A DNA stretch of 64,000 bases from Blastobasis lacticolella (Eukaryota; Arthropoda; Insecta; Lepidoptera; Blastobasidae), in assembly GCA_905147135.1 (NCBI GenBank), contig LR990053.1, forward strand, positions 4,042,501 to 4,106,500, given 5' to 3'. Every line of letters begins with the position of its first letter. Within the stretch, counting starts at the first letter, position 1. Below are positions 32,430 to 43,655 of this stretch, piece after piece. The position numbers and the translations under genes are program-made. Under the pieces are notes generated by a model. That model searched no databases. It saw only the letters and a list, made by a program, of their open reading frames with translations, and was not told the origin of the DNA.

Positions 32430-32999
32430 TTGGATTAATCAAAGTACTTGACTCATTAACGTCTTTGACTTCGTTTCCTATACAACGATTGTAAGCCTAA
32501 ATGGATGCCCAAGGCAAGATTAACAATAAGCCAACATTTGCATAAAGTTTATTTCCTCTTACGGTTGTTAGTTGTTACTCCATTAGAATAAGGATGTTTG
32601 TTTATCATACAACCATTTCAAACGTCAAAATAGTATTACACAGTATTACAAAGAGTCATGAACAGTTTTATTTTATAGTTCAATCTCAATTGAGATTTCA
32701 TCGACCAGTCATTCACATAAAACATAACTGGTCGATCAGCGCATGTCCTATAAACATCAAGGCGACAATACTATGGCGACACTAATCATGCGGCCGCACA
32801 AATATACCTACAATAGGATTTTTAAACAGAATAGCGTTGTTTACTGACGCTGGTGTGAAATCGAAATTCTTCATACATAACCTAAACAAGAATACCTACT
32901 GATGTCGAAAAAGCCCCGACCAAGTTTTGCAAGGGAATACTGATTTTTTATATACCACTGACAGACAAGCTTACAGATGCAACAGCAACAGATGGTAGT
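32430..32999. other. no recognisable feature
   Basis: AT-rich. Contains 'actggtcgat' and 'atcgaccagt' (32700-32735) as a short inverted pair. Confidence 0.4.
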
Positions 33000-33092
33000 C
33001 GCTGCACTGTGCAAATCCTGGATCCCACGATCCTGGCAAACACCGGGTCCGCGCGCGAAAACTAAACCGGGATATTGACGCCAATATACTAT
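33000..33092 (+). mobile_element. SINE family B, short 3' fragment
   Basis: gtcgctgcactgtgcaaatcc, 'ctggatcc', 'gggatattgacgcca'. The central part is deleted. Confidence 0.6.
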
Positions 33093-33414
33093 TTCTAGTT
33101 TTCCCATTAGTCGTTGAGACAGCCATGGATTGGATTGAAAGGATGGGGTTGGTGCCGTCTAGCATGCTCTGCCCGGATTTGTAAGGCTCGGACTACAGGC
33201 ACCCGGTGGGATTCGTCCTGAACGACCGTTTTCAGTCTCGTGTGGTCAGCTACGTACAGCTCCATACGGTATTGCTAGACCTTGCCCCCAGTGCCGAATA
33301 ATACATAACGGAGGACACGGGGAAAAACAGCGCACGATCCGGTTGCTTCCAGATGGAATTCCGTTCCGTTCTGCCCCTAATCGCATGTAGTCGATGCAGT
33401 AAAATTTCGTAAAT

Positions 33415-33770
33415 TTGTTTAAGCTACGTAAGATCTTCCGGAAAATTCTGGGGCCAACAAAGAGTAGGTTGAACGAGGAGCTGGCACAGCTTATTTCCGA
33501 ACCCAATATTCTGGGGAGATCATGGCTTGGCCGCGTGGAGAGGATGGGGGGGATCGCGCCGTATGGAGAACATATGTGGGTAGGTCCAGCGGAGGTCAGC
33601 CGACCGAGATATCGCTGGATGGATGAAGTTCTGAAAGAACTGCACGCACTGGGAATCCTTGACAGGAGATGGCGCAAGATAAGAAGAGGTGACGATCTCT
33701 GGTATCGGAGGTCAAGATCCACTTTGGGTCGCTGGGCCAGCGCAGCAAGTAAGTACGAATGAATTTAAGG
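33415..33770 (+). mobile_element. LINE relic, C-terminal ORF
   Basis: One frame of 115 codons: LNEELAQLISEPNILGRSWL, GRVERMGGIAPYGEHMWVG, RPRYRWMDEVLKELHALGI. The pattern 'E.AQLI.EP.I....L.W.GHVERM....GRPR.RW.D.V..DL' is the standard end of insect non-LTR ORF2. Upstream 33100-33414 is of the same base composition but unreadable. Confidence 0.75.
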
Positions 33771-33779
33771 ACGTTTTAA

Positions 33780-35320
33780 TCCGTTCCGTCCCGTCCTGGA
33801 TCCTTGTCTGAGCCTAATTGTAGAAACCAAGTACTGGATTATATAGTAGGTATTTGGCTTTACTAGCTGAATGATACATAATGAATTATCCACCAAGATT
33901 AAGAGGCCAATTAAGGTAACGGGCCTTGTAATTGACTAAACGGACTTAAATTGAGTTAACTTGCGACGGAGATGGATCACTAGGAGAGCTTAGGAATTGT
34001 TTATTAAGATTACGCACAGAGGTGAAGGAGGTCAGTTGCTTTTAATTTTTTAATTGAAAGAAACTTATTTATGCATTTATACCAATATAAAAGTGTTGTA
34101 GAGTTGCGACAAATTTTTGCATGACTGTGTGTTAAAGGGTGTCTGAATTTTAATAAAAACGTTGCTACCGAGGTCCAATAAAAACTATTTTTTCCATCTT
34201 TACATTATGTCTGGGTGATAAAGGATGTCTGAGTGTTTATAAAATTAATAAAAGTTAAAATAAGGGCATAAATATTAAACTATAATTTTAATAAAAATGT
34301 TAAACAACGGAGCCGTGCTACTTACTGGGATCGAATAAAACTATTTTTCCCATCTGCCCCGTTATCGGGCCACACCTACCGGGGCATACGACCACCAACC
34401 GACCGACCGATCTACTACCAATAATAAATCAATGCATACGACTCACTTGATTCGTAGTGTACGAGATGTATGAGTCAGTGTTACTTGCTTCTCAATGCAA
34501 GATTAATAATAAATATAGTAATATTAATAAATTTCTTTATTTCAGACAAAAGACCCACAAGTTTACATTAAATAATAATGAAATAATTAAAATATTGTAT
34601 ACAATAATATAATAAAATAAAAATAAAATAAAATAGTATAAAAATTTACAATCATACATACATACATAAAGCTCACGCCTGTGTCCCACAGGTGGGGTAG
34701 GCAGAGACTATGGACCGCCACTTTGCTTTGTCCTGACACAATCCTACAGCTAAAATACAATTAAAACTTCACTTATAGCCATTATATTATTCGTTAATCA
34801 CTGGTCATTATCGATTCTCACTGCTGTGTGCAGAAAATATAACAAGATGCAAATAATAATTATACAGGAAGGAAAATGCGTACCTAAATAACTACCCAAT
34901 TAGGTAAATAAATTGTATTAATTGAAACAATGTTTTAACAATAGTTTAATTTAATAATTGACATTAAAATATTTACAGTTATAATAAAAATACGTATACA
35001 TTAATACCTCAGTTTAAAATAGCAAAAATATACACTAATACATATAAAATAATACTAAAAATTAAAAAAGTCGTCCACACCGCTGTCCCCCGGAATGGTG
35101 CCCAGAAAGCTGGCTGCGTTGCCTCGTTGAATAGCGATGCTAATCCATTGCCCGAGGAACGAGCCAGCTCTCCGGTCACCAGTGGTGTCATTTAACAATT
35201 AAATGTCTGTTATTAAACCATAAAAATGTTTTTTTTTATTACTTTACTAGCCAGACATTTGACCGCCACCTCACCTGGTGGGTGGTGGATGTCAGGTTAA
35301 GAATACCCTTTGAAGAATAT
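33780..35320. other. AT-rich intergenic sequence with minor repeats
   Basis: AATAAA/ATAAT-rich runs (34540-34640) and the shared repeat at 34660. 35240-35310 has 'cctcacctggtgggtggtgg', similar to short blocks at 51005 and 61025. Confidence 0.4.
34660..34745 (+). repeat. unnamed repeat shared with 17650-17735
   Basis: 'tacatacatacataaagctc', 'tgtcccacaggtggggtagg', 'cagagactatggaccgcca', 'gtcctgacacaatc'. Confidence 0.6.
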
Positions 35321-35325
35321 GGAAT

Positions 35326-35550
35326 AAGTCCCGAGGTGGTTAGAGGTCCCGGTTTCGATTCTCGGCCGAGGAGAATTTGAAATGATTAATTTTAATTTCT
35401 GTTACGGGTCTGGGTGTAGTATGTGTAATAATTATGTATTTAAAAAATAATGTAAGTTGTTTATCAGTATATAACCCACCAAACAAGCTTTGCTTACTTT
35501 GCTTACTCTACTGGGCTAGATGTCTATGTACAGATTTATAAAAAGCAGGT
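35326..35550 (+). mobile_element. SINE family A copy, diverged
   Basis: Head with several changes (cccgaggtggttagaggtcc) and no A box spacing, then B box gtttcgattct, 'tgttacgggtctgggtgtag' and a degenerate 'caagctttgctta' 3' part. Confidence 0.75.
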
Positions 35551-36029
35551 TCCGACATATGAATTACCACTATACAAATGGGTATAGGTATTAATCTGAT
35601 GCTGTGTCTTTGTATTTTTTTTTTTTGTTTACCCCAGATATATGCAGGGTGACTTCAAATCCATGATACCAAGGGGTATGAACGTTCTCGTGATAACATA
35701 TTTATTTTTAAATAGTTTCTAGCGTGGCATTTGAAATTGCGAAAAAAACTTACTTTTTTTTAGGCCGTCTGATCTGGTGGTACGTGACGATGCTACTAGT
35801 ACTAGTTGATGGACTATTTTTAATATGGCACCAACCTTGAAATGGCGAAAAATCTATAAATCTAGATGGAAAATGGTTGCTGCCTATGGCTCGTGGCGAT
35901 TCTAAACGTTAGTTGATTCAACTATGGTTTTTCTAACTCTACCACACCATATCCAGTTGCAATTCTGTAGCTTCGTATGTTGCATCTTTGTATCACAGCA
36001 CATAAAATTACCATATAAACAGTATAAAA

Positions 36030-36120
36030 CGACCTTACATTACTAGGCGCGTCTATAGAGATGGTAGCTCATCTTATACTGATTTATATAGGTTGTAGGG
36101 GTACCTTTTGTACTGTACCA
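36030..36120 (+). repeat. unnamed repeat shared with 60015-60095
   Basis: 'ggcgcgtctatagagatgg' / 'tgcgcgtctatagagacgc', both followed by 'ttatactg', 'gttgtagg' and 'ttgtac'. Function unknown. Confidence 0.45.
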
Positions 36121-36434
36121 GCTGCATATGTAGGTACATGAAATACATTGTTAAGTGTGCAGCGAGGCGCTTCCAGAATGTTCCAGATAATGCGTCATCT
36201 TTGCCAACCGCAACCAAGGTCGCCTATCTAGTTCCTGCCATGTTGTTATTGTACCTACGAGTACTATTTACCTACAGTCTCTTATCAAAGTTTGAATGTT
36301 TGGATGTGTGTTGCTCCTTCACGCAAAAATTACTAAACGGATTAACGGAACTAAGACGGAACGCCCCACTTCTACGTCACCGCGGGCGATATTAAAAAAA
36401 ATAATTTTTTTTTTTCAATATTCTTTTTTAAATT

Positions 36435-36669
36435 GACGACCTGAGTGGTACAATGGTCTGCCACGCAAGAGGTCCCGGGTTCGATTCCCGGCCGGGCAGA
36501 AATTGAAATGATGAATTTTAGTTTCTGTTACGGGTCTGGGTGTTCTATGTATAATAAGTATGTATTTAAAAGTATTTTAGTAGTATAAGAGTTATCTAGC
36601 ACCCATAGCACAAGCTTTGCTTAGTTTGGGGCTAGATGGCGCTGTGTGAATTTGTCCACGAATATTTAA
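36435..36669 (+). mobile_element. SINE family A copy, complete, left arm of an inverted pair
   Basis: Full-length copy with an internal gap in the head (caatggtctgcc lacks the 'caacatgccg' bases seen elsewhere). It is followed directly by an opposite copy at 36671-36804. Confidence 0.9.
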
Positions 36670-36670
36670 A

Positions 36671-36804
36671 TTACTTATTATACATAGAACACCCAGACCC
36701 GTAACAGAAATTAAAATTCATCATTTCAATTTCTGCCCGGCCGGGAATCGAACCCGGGACCTCTTGCGTGGCAGACTGTTGACCATTGAACCACTCAGGT
36801 CGTC
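36671..36804 (-). mobile_element. SINE family A copy, 3'-truncated, right arm of the inverted pair
   Basis: Contains head and central body but stops at 'tatacataga...ttacttattatacat', so it lacks the 3' third. It is inverted relative to 36435-36669 and can pair with its first 135 bases across a loop of about 100 nt. Confidence 0.9.
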
Positions 36805-37052
36805 AGGTATACTAGTTGAGTGGTCGAATTATAGGTTTTAAATTATCCATCCCTCATTTCAGTCTCGGCACAACAAGCTTTCAAAGTGAGCAACGGACCA
36901 CTCTTGTAAAACTTGTTTCCTTATTAGGTTTTGAAATTGTGCGGCGTATACGATACCCGACACAGCTTCCAAGACACCGCGACGAAAAGTGTACAACAAT
37001 ACTAAACTCTACTTAATGCGCTTATAACATTTGAATAAATAGAACATTCATT

Positions 37053-37151
37053 TTAAGGGTATGTTCCGGGTTTTCTACCGCGTACCTTTGTTGACGAGTA
37101 GCCCCAACAACTACAAAGGTACGCGGTAGCAAACCCGGAACATATCCTTAA
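37053..37151. mobile_element. small MITE flanked by TTAA
   Basis: Arms of about 41 bp with one or two mismatches (ttaagggtatgttccggg ... cccggaacatatccttaa) around a short loop. TTAA on both sides would fit a piggyBac-type target site, but the terminal bases (GGG..CCC) are not the standard piggyBac ends. Confidence 0.75.
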
Positions 37152-37680
37152 AAAGAGTGATAATAACCGCTATAGTATAGTAATGTTTTACATTCTGTTA
37201 ATAGAACATTATCACTTGTCTCGCATGATTTGTTCCAAACATAACATATCAAGTTAACTACAATCAGTTTATCATTTCTATTGTAAAATGGGTATAAACA
37301 GCTTTAAATGCTAGGTTTCCGCCGGATACGACCACCGATGCGTTATCAATAGCTTGAAGTGCTACCAAGAACTTGATAAGCGTAATTTATGTTGACCGAT
37401 AACATTCATAACCCAAATTCCATATTTGTGCTGGGGAATTTTTCAACAAATCTTTATTGTTAAAAATTCCCTAAAGCGCTTATTATATTTGGCTGAATTC
37501 AGTGGTCTTAATTCAGAATCAAAAAGCGTGGGAGAAAATGAACGTGGAAGGTATTGATAAAAAAGTTAGGTCCAATTTTTATCACGCCTTCTAAAAAGCG
37601 GAGCAGCACGTTACATAAATTAAATAATACAAAAATAGACCTTATAATTTGAGCAATACCTTCCATTCACATGAGGCATA

Positions 37681-37850
37681 ATGTCTAGAGTCTCCGTAGG
37701 CTGGAAAATGGGCAGCAGCGTTTTCCATTGTTATATTTACAACACTGCGACCTCCAACCAGCCTGTCAAGCGTGGAGATTATGGCAATAACCTTCCCTTT
37801 CATGGGAGAGGCCTTAAATCCTGCAGTGGACTGTTATGGGCTGTGATGAT
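37681..37850 (+). mobile_element. SINE family C, 5'-truncated copy
   Basis: Starts at 'ctagagtctccgtaggctgg' and runs to 'ttatgggctgtgatgatga'. Confidence 0.85.
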
Positions 37851-37894
37851 GACTCCACTTACACTTGCTCTCACACTTTTTGCTTCTGAATTTA

Positions 37895-38159
37895 GACAAA
37901 TAATAATAGTTAATAATAAATATGCTTGGACAATTCACACAGCGCCATCTAGCCCCAAAGTAAGCAAAGCTTGTATTATGGGTGCTAGATAACTGATAAA
38001 CTACTTATTTACTTTTAAATATCTATTTATTACACATACTGCACCCAGACTCATAACAGAAATTAAAATTCATCATTTCAATTTCTGCTCGGCCGGAAAT
38101 CGAGCCCGGATCTCTGCGTGGCGACCGGCATGATAACCAATTGAACAACTCAAGTCGTC
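37895..38159 (-). mobile_element. SINE family A copy, complete but diverged
   Basis: Minus strand: head from 38159 (gacgacttgagttgttca), B box with ggctcgatttcc changes, body 'tgttatgagtctgggtgc', and the 3' part with caagctttgcttactttgg and gcgctgtgtgaattg. Confidence 0.85.
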
Positions 38160-38169
38160 TATTAGTATC

Positions 38170-38345
38170 TTCTCTACAAAGTATAAAATAATGTCGCTTC
38201 CCGCCGTATGTCCCTCTGTAGGTATACATATACGCTTAGTACTTATTCAAAACATAGCTCACCGATAGATAGAGAGTGTTTCGAGAGGAAGGTTTATAGG
38301 GTAGGACAACACGCGAACGAAGTCGCGGCGCGCCAGTTTACATGT
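38170..38345 (+). mobile_element. Helitron-type repeat fragment ('acgcaacggatttt' group)
   Basis: 'aataatgtcgcttcccgcc', 'atagatagagagtgtttcg', 'agaggaaggtttatagggt', 'acacgcgaacgaagtcgcg'. The central 'acgcaacggatttt' block is lost. Confidence 0.5.
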
Positions 38346-38384
38346 TATAAAACAAAGTCGCTTCTCTGACGTCGTCTCTATTTT

Positions 38385-38510
38385 TTTTTATGTCATACGG
38401 TAGGCAAACAGGCAAGCGGGCCACCTGATGGAAAGTGGTCACCACTGCCTATAGACATTACCAAAACCAAGAGTATCGCTAATGCGTTGCCCACCTCTAT
38501 ATGTATATAT
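38385..38510 (-). mobile_element. SINE-like family E, 3' part
   Basis: Minus strand: tataggcagtggtgaccac, 'tttccatcaggtggcccg', 'cttgcctgtttgcctaccg', A-rich tail. 5'-truncated. Confidence 0.78.
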
Positions 38511-39030
38511 GCTTAGATCTTTTTAACTACGCAACGGATTTTAATGCGCGGGACTTACGGGCCTCGGCTCCGGCCGTGGCTCATGCTGAGTGAGGTCCTT
38601 TTGTTGACAAGGTGTGCCACAGCACAGCAATTCCGAATCGATATATTCATTTTGTAATTTGGTACATATGTTTTTTATTTGTATGATTATTGTTCATTTT
38701 ATATTATGTGATTGTTGTAATGTGGTGTCCTTGTTAATCAATAAATATCTTTCATTCATAATGCGGTTTTTCCATCATAACAAAGAGCGATTCAAGAGTA
38801 GTAAAAACGCCGAATTCTTTAGATAGGAATATGAAATCTATCTACAGCCATGTCCTTGACTTGCACAATTTATCCAGGTCATACATTCGCGTAGATCGTG
38901 ATCAATTCATTCAATCAGTATTCATAAGTGATTTCCCGGCCTCTTGAATTGAACGAATTGGCCAACGCAAGCTTGTTACTGACTGCTCTGGTCAGATCTA
39001 ATGAGATACATACATAACACGACACGTGGA

Positions 39031-39350
39031 GCGTCGGTGGCTGAGTGTTTATGGTATCCAACTCGAAAGCTAGAGGTACTGGGTTCGAATCCCACTGCGG
39101 TCAATGACTCTTTTCTGAGTTATGTTCGTTAGTTGAATACTAACTGAAGCTCTTACGATGAGGGAAAACGTCGTAATAAAACCTGCAAAATCTGGTCCGG
39201 CTTTCTGTTAATTGGGTCATCGATATCAGATGGCATTCGCTCCACTATAATTACCTGTTCTACCAAATCCTGGATCATGGCAAATCCCATGGTGGATCCC
39301 TGGCCCTCGTGCGCGAGAGCACAACCGGGACATTAACGCCATGATGACCA
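39031..39350 (+). mobile_element. SINE family B copy, full length
   Basis: Head gcgtcggtggctgagtgt, B box gggttcgaatccc, the block 'gactcttttctgagttatg', 'gagggaaaac', the body and the end 'gggacattaacgccatgatg'. Confidence 0.9.
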
Positions 39351-39477
39351 TACATAACGACACAGCCAGGAAAGTGGAAGTGGTGAATTGATTTCGCTGA
39401 ATCGAAGACGAGAGCCATACGGCGTGAGGATGCTGAAGACCAGACAAAGAGGAGGAAGCTGATGTATACCTATATCA

Positions 39478-39575
39478 GTAATCTGGCACCCATAGTACAA
39501 GCTTTGCTTAGTTTGTGACTAGATGACGCTTTGTGAATTCGTCCAAGCATATTTAATTTTATTTATTTATTCTAT
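39478..39575 (+). mobile_element. SINE family A, 3' fragment
   Basis: Only the 3' third: gcacccatagtacaagctttgct, ctagatgacgctttgtgaattc, and an ATTT-rich tail. Confidence 0.8.
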
Positions 39576-39717
39576 TGTCGTCATAGCAGCTACTATGTGG
39601 TTAGACTATGATGACACACGGCCATGGCAGAATAACAGCGACAGCTTGTTTCACTACCTGACAGAGCAGAGCCTTGGACAAATTAGTTTTGTTTTAGTGT
39701 ACGTTCTAATCTATACA

Positions 39718-40050
39718 TAGTAAAAAACAAAGTGGCTTCCCGCCGTCTGTCCCTATGTATATATGTTCACTTAGATCTTTTAAACTACGCAACATATTTT
39801 AATGTGGTTTTCAATAATATACAGGGTGTTACATAATATATGTATGAAGCCGTGAACTGGATGGAGTGCTAAATTACAGTACAATTATGTCTGTCGTACG
39901 TGGAATTTTAGTACCTATCGTTTTCATACATTTAGCACTCCATCCGGTTCATGGCTTCATACATATATTATGTTACACCCTGTATAGAGCGATTCAAGAG
40001 GAAGGTTTATAAGCAAGAAAAAAATGGTAGGTAGGGGTAAAGTCGCGTCG
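39718..40050 (+). mobile_element. Helitron-type repeat fragment, split by a MITE
   Basis: 'caaagtggcttcccgccgtc', 'cttttaaactacgcaacat' up to 39829, then after the inverted-repeat element 'agagcgattcaagaggaagg' and 'gtaaagtcgcgtcgg'. The two halves match the uninterrupted copies at 41100-41325 and 48405-48660. Confidence 0.6.
39830..39984. mobile_element. MITE, 155 bp, arms about 54 bp, inside a Helitron-type repeat
   Basis: tacagggtgttacataatat at the left and its near complement at the right; arms differ at three or four positions. It interrupts the repeat at 39718-40050 between 'ttttcaataata' and 'gagcgattc'. Confidence 0.85.
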
Positions 40051-40754
40051 GGTCCATTAGTTATTTATATAAATGCATTTTCTGTTCATGTTTTATATAT
40101 TTTTTGTTCTTTTTTTATATTGCTTTTTATTTTTATTGTAGCTTATATAATAGAACAGTGCAACGTCTATTATAGCACCTTTCTTTCACTACATATGTCA
40201 ATTAATAATTACTTTTACGTATCATGGTCCACTTTGAAACCATAGCAACTTTGCATGAATTTTTAAATAATGAGTCACTTATTTGCCGCAAGGGGCACCC
40301 TACCTAAATGTGGGAAATGTAGTAATTACACACTAAAGTGCATTATACCGTGACAAGCATGGCATATGGATTCCAGCACATACCAGGATTATAAATATTA
40401 AACCGTAATACTAGTGTGCCACATGCATTTGATGAGGGGTTGACCATTTTGTTATTTAATATTTATAAAATATATTGATTGAAATACCTTAGAATGGGTC
40501 CCCGCCTGCTATCAAGTTTAAAACACATTGACTTACAACAATTGCTTTTCGTTTCTGTAATTTTTTTAAATGCTATGGTTTTGTGGTCGTCTTTAGCCAT
40601 TTGGTTCATTTATTCGTGTATTTATTTTTATTTCTTCACTGTACTTCACTTCCCCACATATATAAATTCTTTAATTTAACTGTTCGAGCGCAACGGATTC
40701 TTCAAAAAACTTGTGAACTAAAAGTACGAAGATATTTTAATTGTGTTTACCAAT

Positions 40755-40825
40755 TTCGGCAGTGGGATTCAAACCCGGTACTCTACCTTAAGATACGGAT
40801 AACCATTATACCACCGACGCTCTTT
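40755..40825 (-). mobile_element. SINE family B, head only
   Basis: Minus strand: agcgtcggtggtataatgg, 'gagtaccgggtttgaatccc'. A tRNA-like head without body. Confidence 0.6.
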
Positions 40826-41104
40826 ACCCTATATTCTCCGCTTTAACACGTACTAAAATACTGTTAAAGTTGCCTCTAAAACTATAATAATAATTCTAAT
40901 ATTATCTACATTGAATCACTTTTACGTAAATAGTCGCTCACTCTACATTTATAGACAAACTATAGCGTTAACAAAGATCATTAGCTGAATGGTCAATTTA
41001 AATGGGATTCATGCGACACGTGTTTGATATTTGCGTGCGGATGCATTTTAATTCAAACGATATATACCTCGATATACTTACCTACGTATTATTAATATAT
41101 ATTT

Positions 41105-41325
41105 AGCAGAAGTGGACCCGGCGCGACTTCGTTTGCGTGGCGTCCTACCCCTACGCTACCCTACCCTACGCCTACTTTACCTTTTTCCTTATAAACCTTC
41201 CTCTTGAATCCCTCTATCTATTGCTGAAAACCGCATTAAAATCCGTTGCGTAGTTTAAAAGATCTAAGCGTACATAGATACATTGGGACAGACGGTGGGA
41301 AGTGAGTTTGTTTTCTACTATGTAT
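41105..41325 (-). mobile_element. Helitron-type repeat fragment
   Basis: Minus strand: 'actcacttcccaccgtctg', 'cttttaaactacgcaacgg', 'attttaatgcggttttcag', 'gattcaagaggaaggttta', 'cgcaaacgaagtcgcgccg'. Uninterrupted. Confidence 0.6.
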
Positions 41326-41489
41326 AAATGGTTAACTATTAAGGATCGGAAGGATACTTAATTTGAACACCTTATTCTATGGGGTTCCTTGGAGAACCAT
41401 GGCTTTGGCTGTAGGGCCCTAACATTTCACAATTTGCAGCCAAAACAACGTGTCACATTATTTTGGAGGTTGGTAATAAACCTGGTGTT

Positions 41490-41562
41490 GCTAATGTTTT
41501 TAGGCAGTGGTGACCACTTTTAATCAGGTGGCCCGCCCGCCTGCTTGTTTATCAAATGTTAA
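41490..41562 (+). mobile_element. SINE-like family E, 3' fragment
   Basis: gtgttgctaatgtttttagg, 'cagtggtgaccactttta', 'caggtggcccgcccgcctg', short A run. Confidence 0.65.
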
Positions 41563-41692
41563 AAAAAGGTATCATACTTTTTAATTATTGAGCAATAAAC
41601 GATTATTTACTAATTGGACTCGGATTGCCTATTTATATAACACGTCAATTTACATACTTCCAATTCGTAAAAAAACCAAGTACCCATTTTCA

Positions 41693-41880
41693 GTGCGCGC
41701 ACGAGTTCATGTCCATCAGACCCCAATTCTAACTCGAAAGAATTATACATCGCCACCTCACTCGCTCAAAACGCAACCGAGTGAGATGGCGATGTATCGA
41801 GTCTCCAATAATCATTGAATACTACGCTACTCGACTTATTTAAACGGTCGTGTCCGATAGACATGAACTCGCGCGCGCAC
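41693..41880. mobile_element. MITE with outer arms and an inner palindrome
   Basis: Outer arms gtgcgcgcacgagttcatgt / inverse at 41856-41880, 23 of 25 matching. Inside, 41750-41796 forms a second hairpin: atacatcgccacctcactcg against cgagtgagatggcgatgtat, one mismatch. Confidence 0.75.
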
Positions 41881-41889
41881 AGCACCTAT

Positions 41890-43060
41890 ACTATAATTTA
41901 AAATGTGTTGGTTATTCTTTCACGGCTTAAAACCTGAACTAATTCAGAATTTCCCATCGTCATCGTAACATCGTAATCGCCTTTCCTCATTTTTATTACT
42001 TTATAATTTGAATCCAATGGTTATAATTGTTCATTATAAAGTAAATTTCATATGTAAGTAAGAAAATAAAAAATGGCGTGTATTATCTGTGTAGTTCATG
42101 AACGTATTGGAGTGAAAGAAGAAAACGTAGTAATTAGTATAGACAAAGGAATGCTGACTTGGTTTGTTCATGTAGAGAGAATGATTCAGAAGAGAGTCAC
42201 GAAAATTATATATTATGTGGCATTATATATAAATATTATTTTCTACTATTATCTTAGTGTTCCGAATGACGTAGGTAGTAGGCGCTTGTTTAGTGTTGCA
42301 ATCAATATGGATTGAGTTAGCCCGATAACGGAAAACATGTTTCATATTATATCGAGTATGTGATATTAAAGATAATAAATAATGAATGGATGAAAATATA
42401 CTTTCAGCTTAAATAAAAACCAAGAACATCGATATCGTTATTTTTTTATCGCTTACGTCAGGCGACATAAACTTGGGTTTTTAAATTTATGTAGAAATCA
42501 TTAACTTAATGTATTTTACTGAATTAATTAGAGTTAATTGACAGAAAAACCTTTTGTTCAAAAAGTAATTTGTATAATATATTTTAAAACTAAATCGAGG
42601 CACATTAAGCAATCTGTGTCTATGCAATTTATCTCATTTGCAGCAAAACGTAGGTACAGCCACACACGTTCAGCACACTCTTGAGCAAATAATCAACTCG
42701 ACGATCTAAACTTTAGCACTCCACTGTACTGTTACAGTCGTGTCAAAAGGCACCAACTCATTCATAGAGAGCTATGGAGGTGAAAACTCGGAACAATAGC
42801 AGTTTACGTGCGAAATGTCAATTGTTTCCCGCCGTGAGAATTCAAGGAAACGACGGTATGTGACGAAATATCTAAATGGTTTTGTGACTCGGACTTAGCA
42901 ACAGGAGTTGTATGGTTGTATGGTGTACCGATATGGTCTGACCATGAATCATTGATTCAATCAAATCAATTATTTAAATTGGCCAATGGAAGTTTTAATG
43001 GCGGAGGTATCAAGCGAATTTAACCTGTTAACATTTTGTCACGTACTTCCTGAAGTGAGT
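41890..43060. other. no recognisable feature
   Basis: AT-rich intergenic sequence. A plus frame at 42073 (80 codons) shows a LINE-like fragment 'TWFVHVERMIQKRVTK' and may be a LINE relic. Confidence 0.35.
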
Positions 43061-43064
43061 AGGA

Positions 43065-43445
43065 GCGTCGGTGATCGAGTGGTTAATGTATCTGACTCGT
43101 AAGCGAGTGGTAAGGGGTTCGAATCCCACTGCCGCTATGTACCAATGACTCTTTTCTAAGTTATGTACATTAGTTTAAAGCTAACCGATGCTCTTACAGT
43201 GAGGGAAAACATCACGATGGCATCATGGTAGCATCACGATGCTACCATGATCCAAACTCTAAGGCGACAGAATGATCCAACCAGTAACCATGATCCAATC
43301 GGATCAGGTTCCTCTGGTAGCAGAGTCACGGAGGTCAGATGGTAGTCGCTCCACTGTAATCACCTGATCTGCCAAATCCTGGATTATGGTCAAGACGGAT
43401 CCCGCGTCCTCGTGCGCGAGAGCGCTGCCGCCAAGATGATTATTT
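43065..43445 (+). mobile_element. SINE family B copy, full length with internal rearrangement
   Basis: Head gcgtcggtgatcgagtgg, cgactcgtaagcgag-type anticodon arm, B box ggttcgaatccc. After 'gagggaaaacatcacgatg' the copy contains a palindromic and duplicated insert (43216-43300), then continues normally to 'gccgccaagatgatt'. Confidence 0.88.
43224..43253. repeat. short palindrome inside SINE B
   Basis: 14-base arms atcatggtagcatc / gatgctaccatgat with a 2-base loop. Absent from the other family B copies in the window. Confidence 0.85.
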
Positions 43446-43522
43446 AATGATTACATACGTCTCTGTATGTAATGTTTAAACTTAAACACAACTGTAAATA
43501 AACGTCTTTTACTTCCTGGAGT

Positions 43523-43655
43523 CGGTAATCGTGAAGGTCGTCAGAAGCCGATGGATGTAAGAGGTAAAAAATCTATCGGTGTGGGGGGAGGCCGGGGACC
43601 TATCATCAGTGGAAATCTTGCGGCTGAGATCATGATGATGATGATGAATAAATTC
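43523..43655 (+). repeat. short element ending in (GATGAT)n
   Basis: 'gtcggtaatcgtgaaggtc' to 'gatcatgatgatgatgatgaa' with a possible 6-bp flank ttcctg on both sides. Followed at 43656-43800 by LINE-like sequence (minus frame LACGINSEEECEALPSDDP). Confidence 0.4.

Noticed and set aside
39031..39110. Possible tRNA gene from the family B head
   Set aside because: A and B boxes are present but there is no intact cloverleaf, and the SINE body follows directly.
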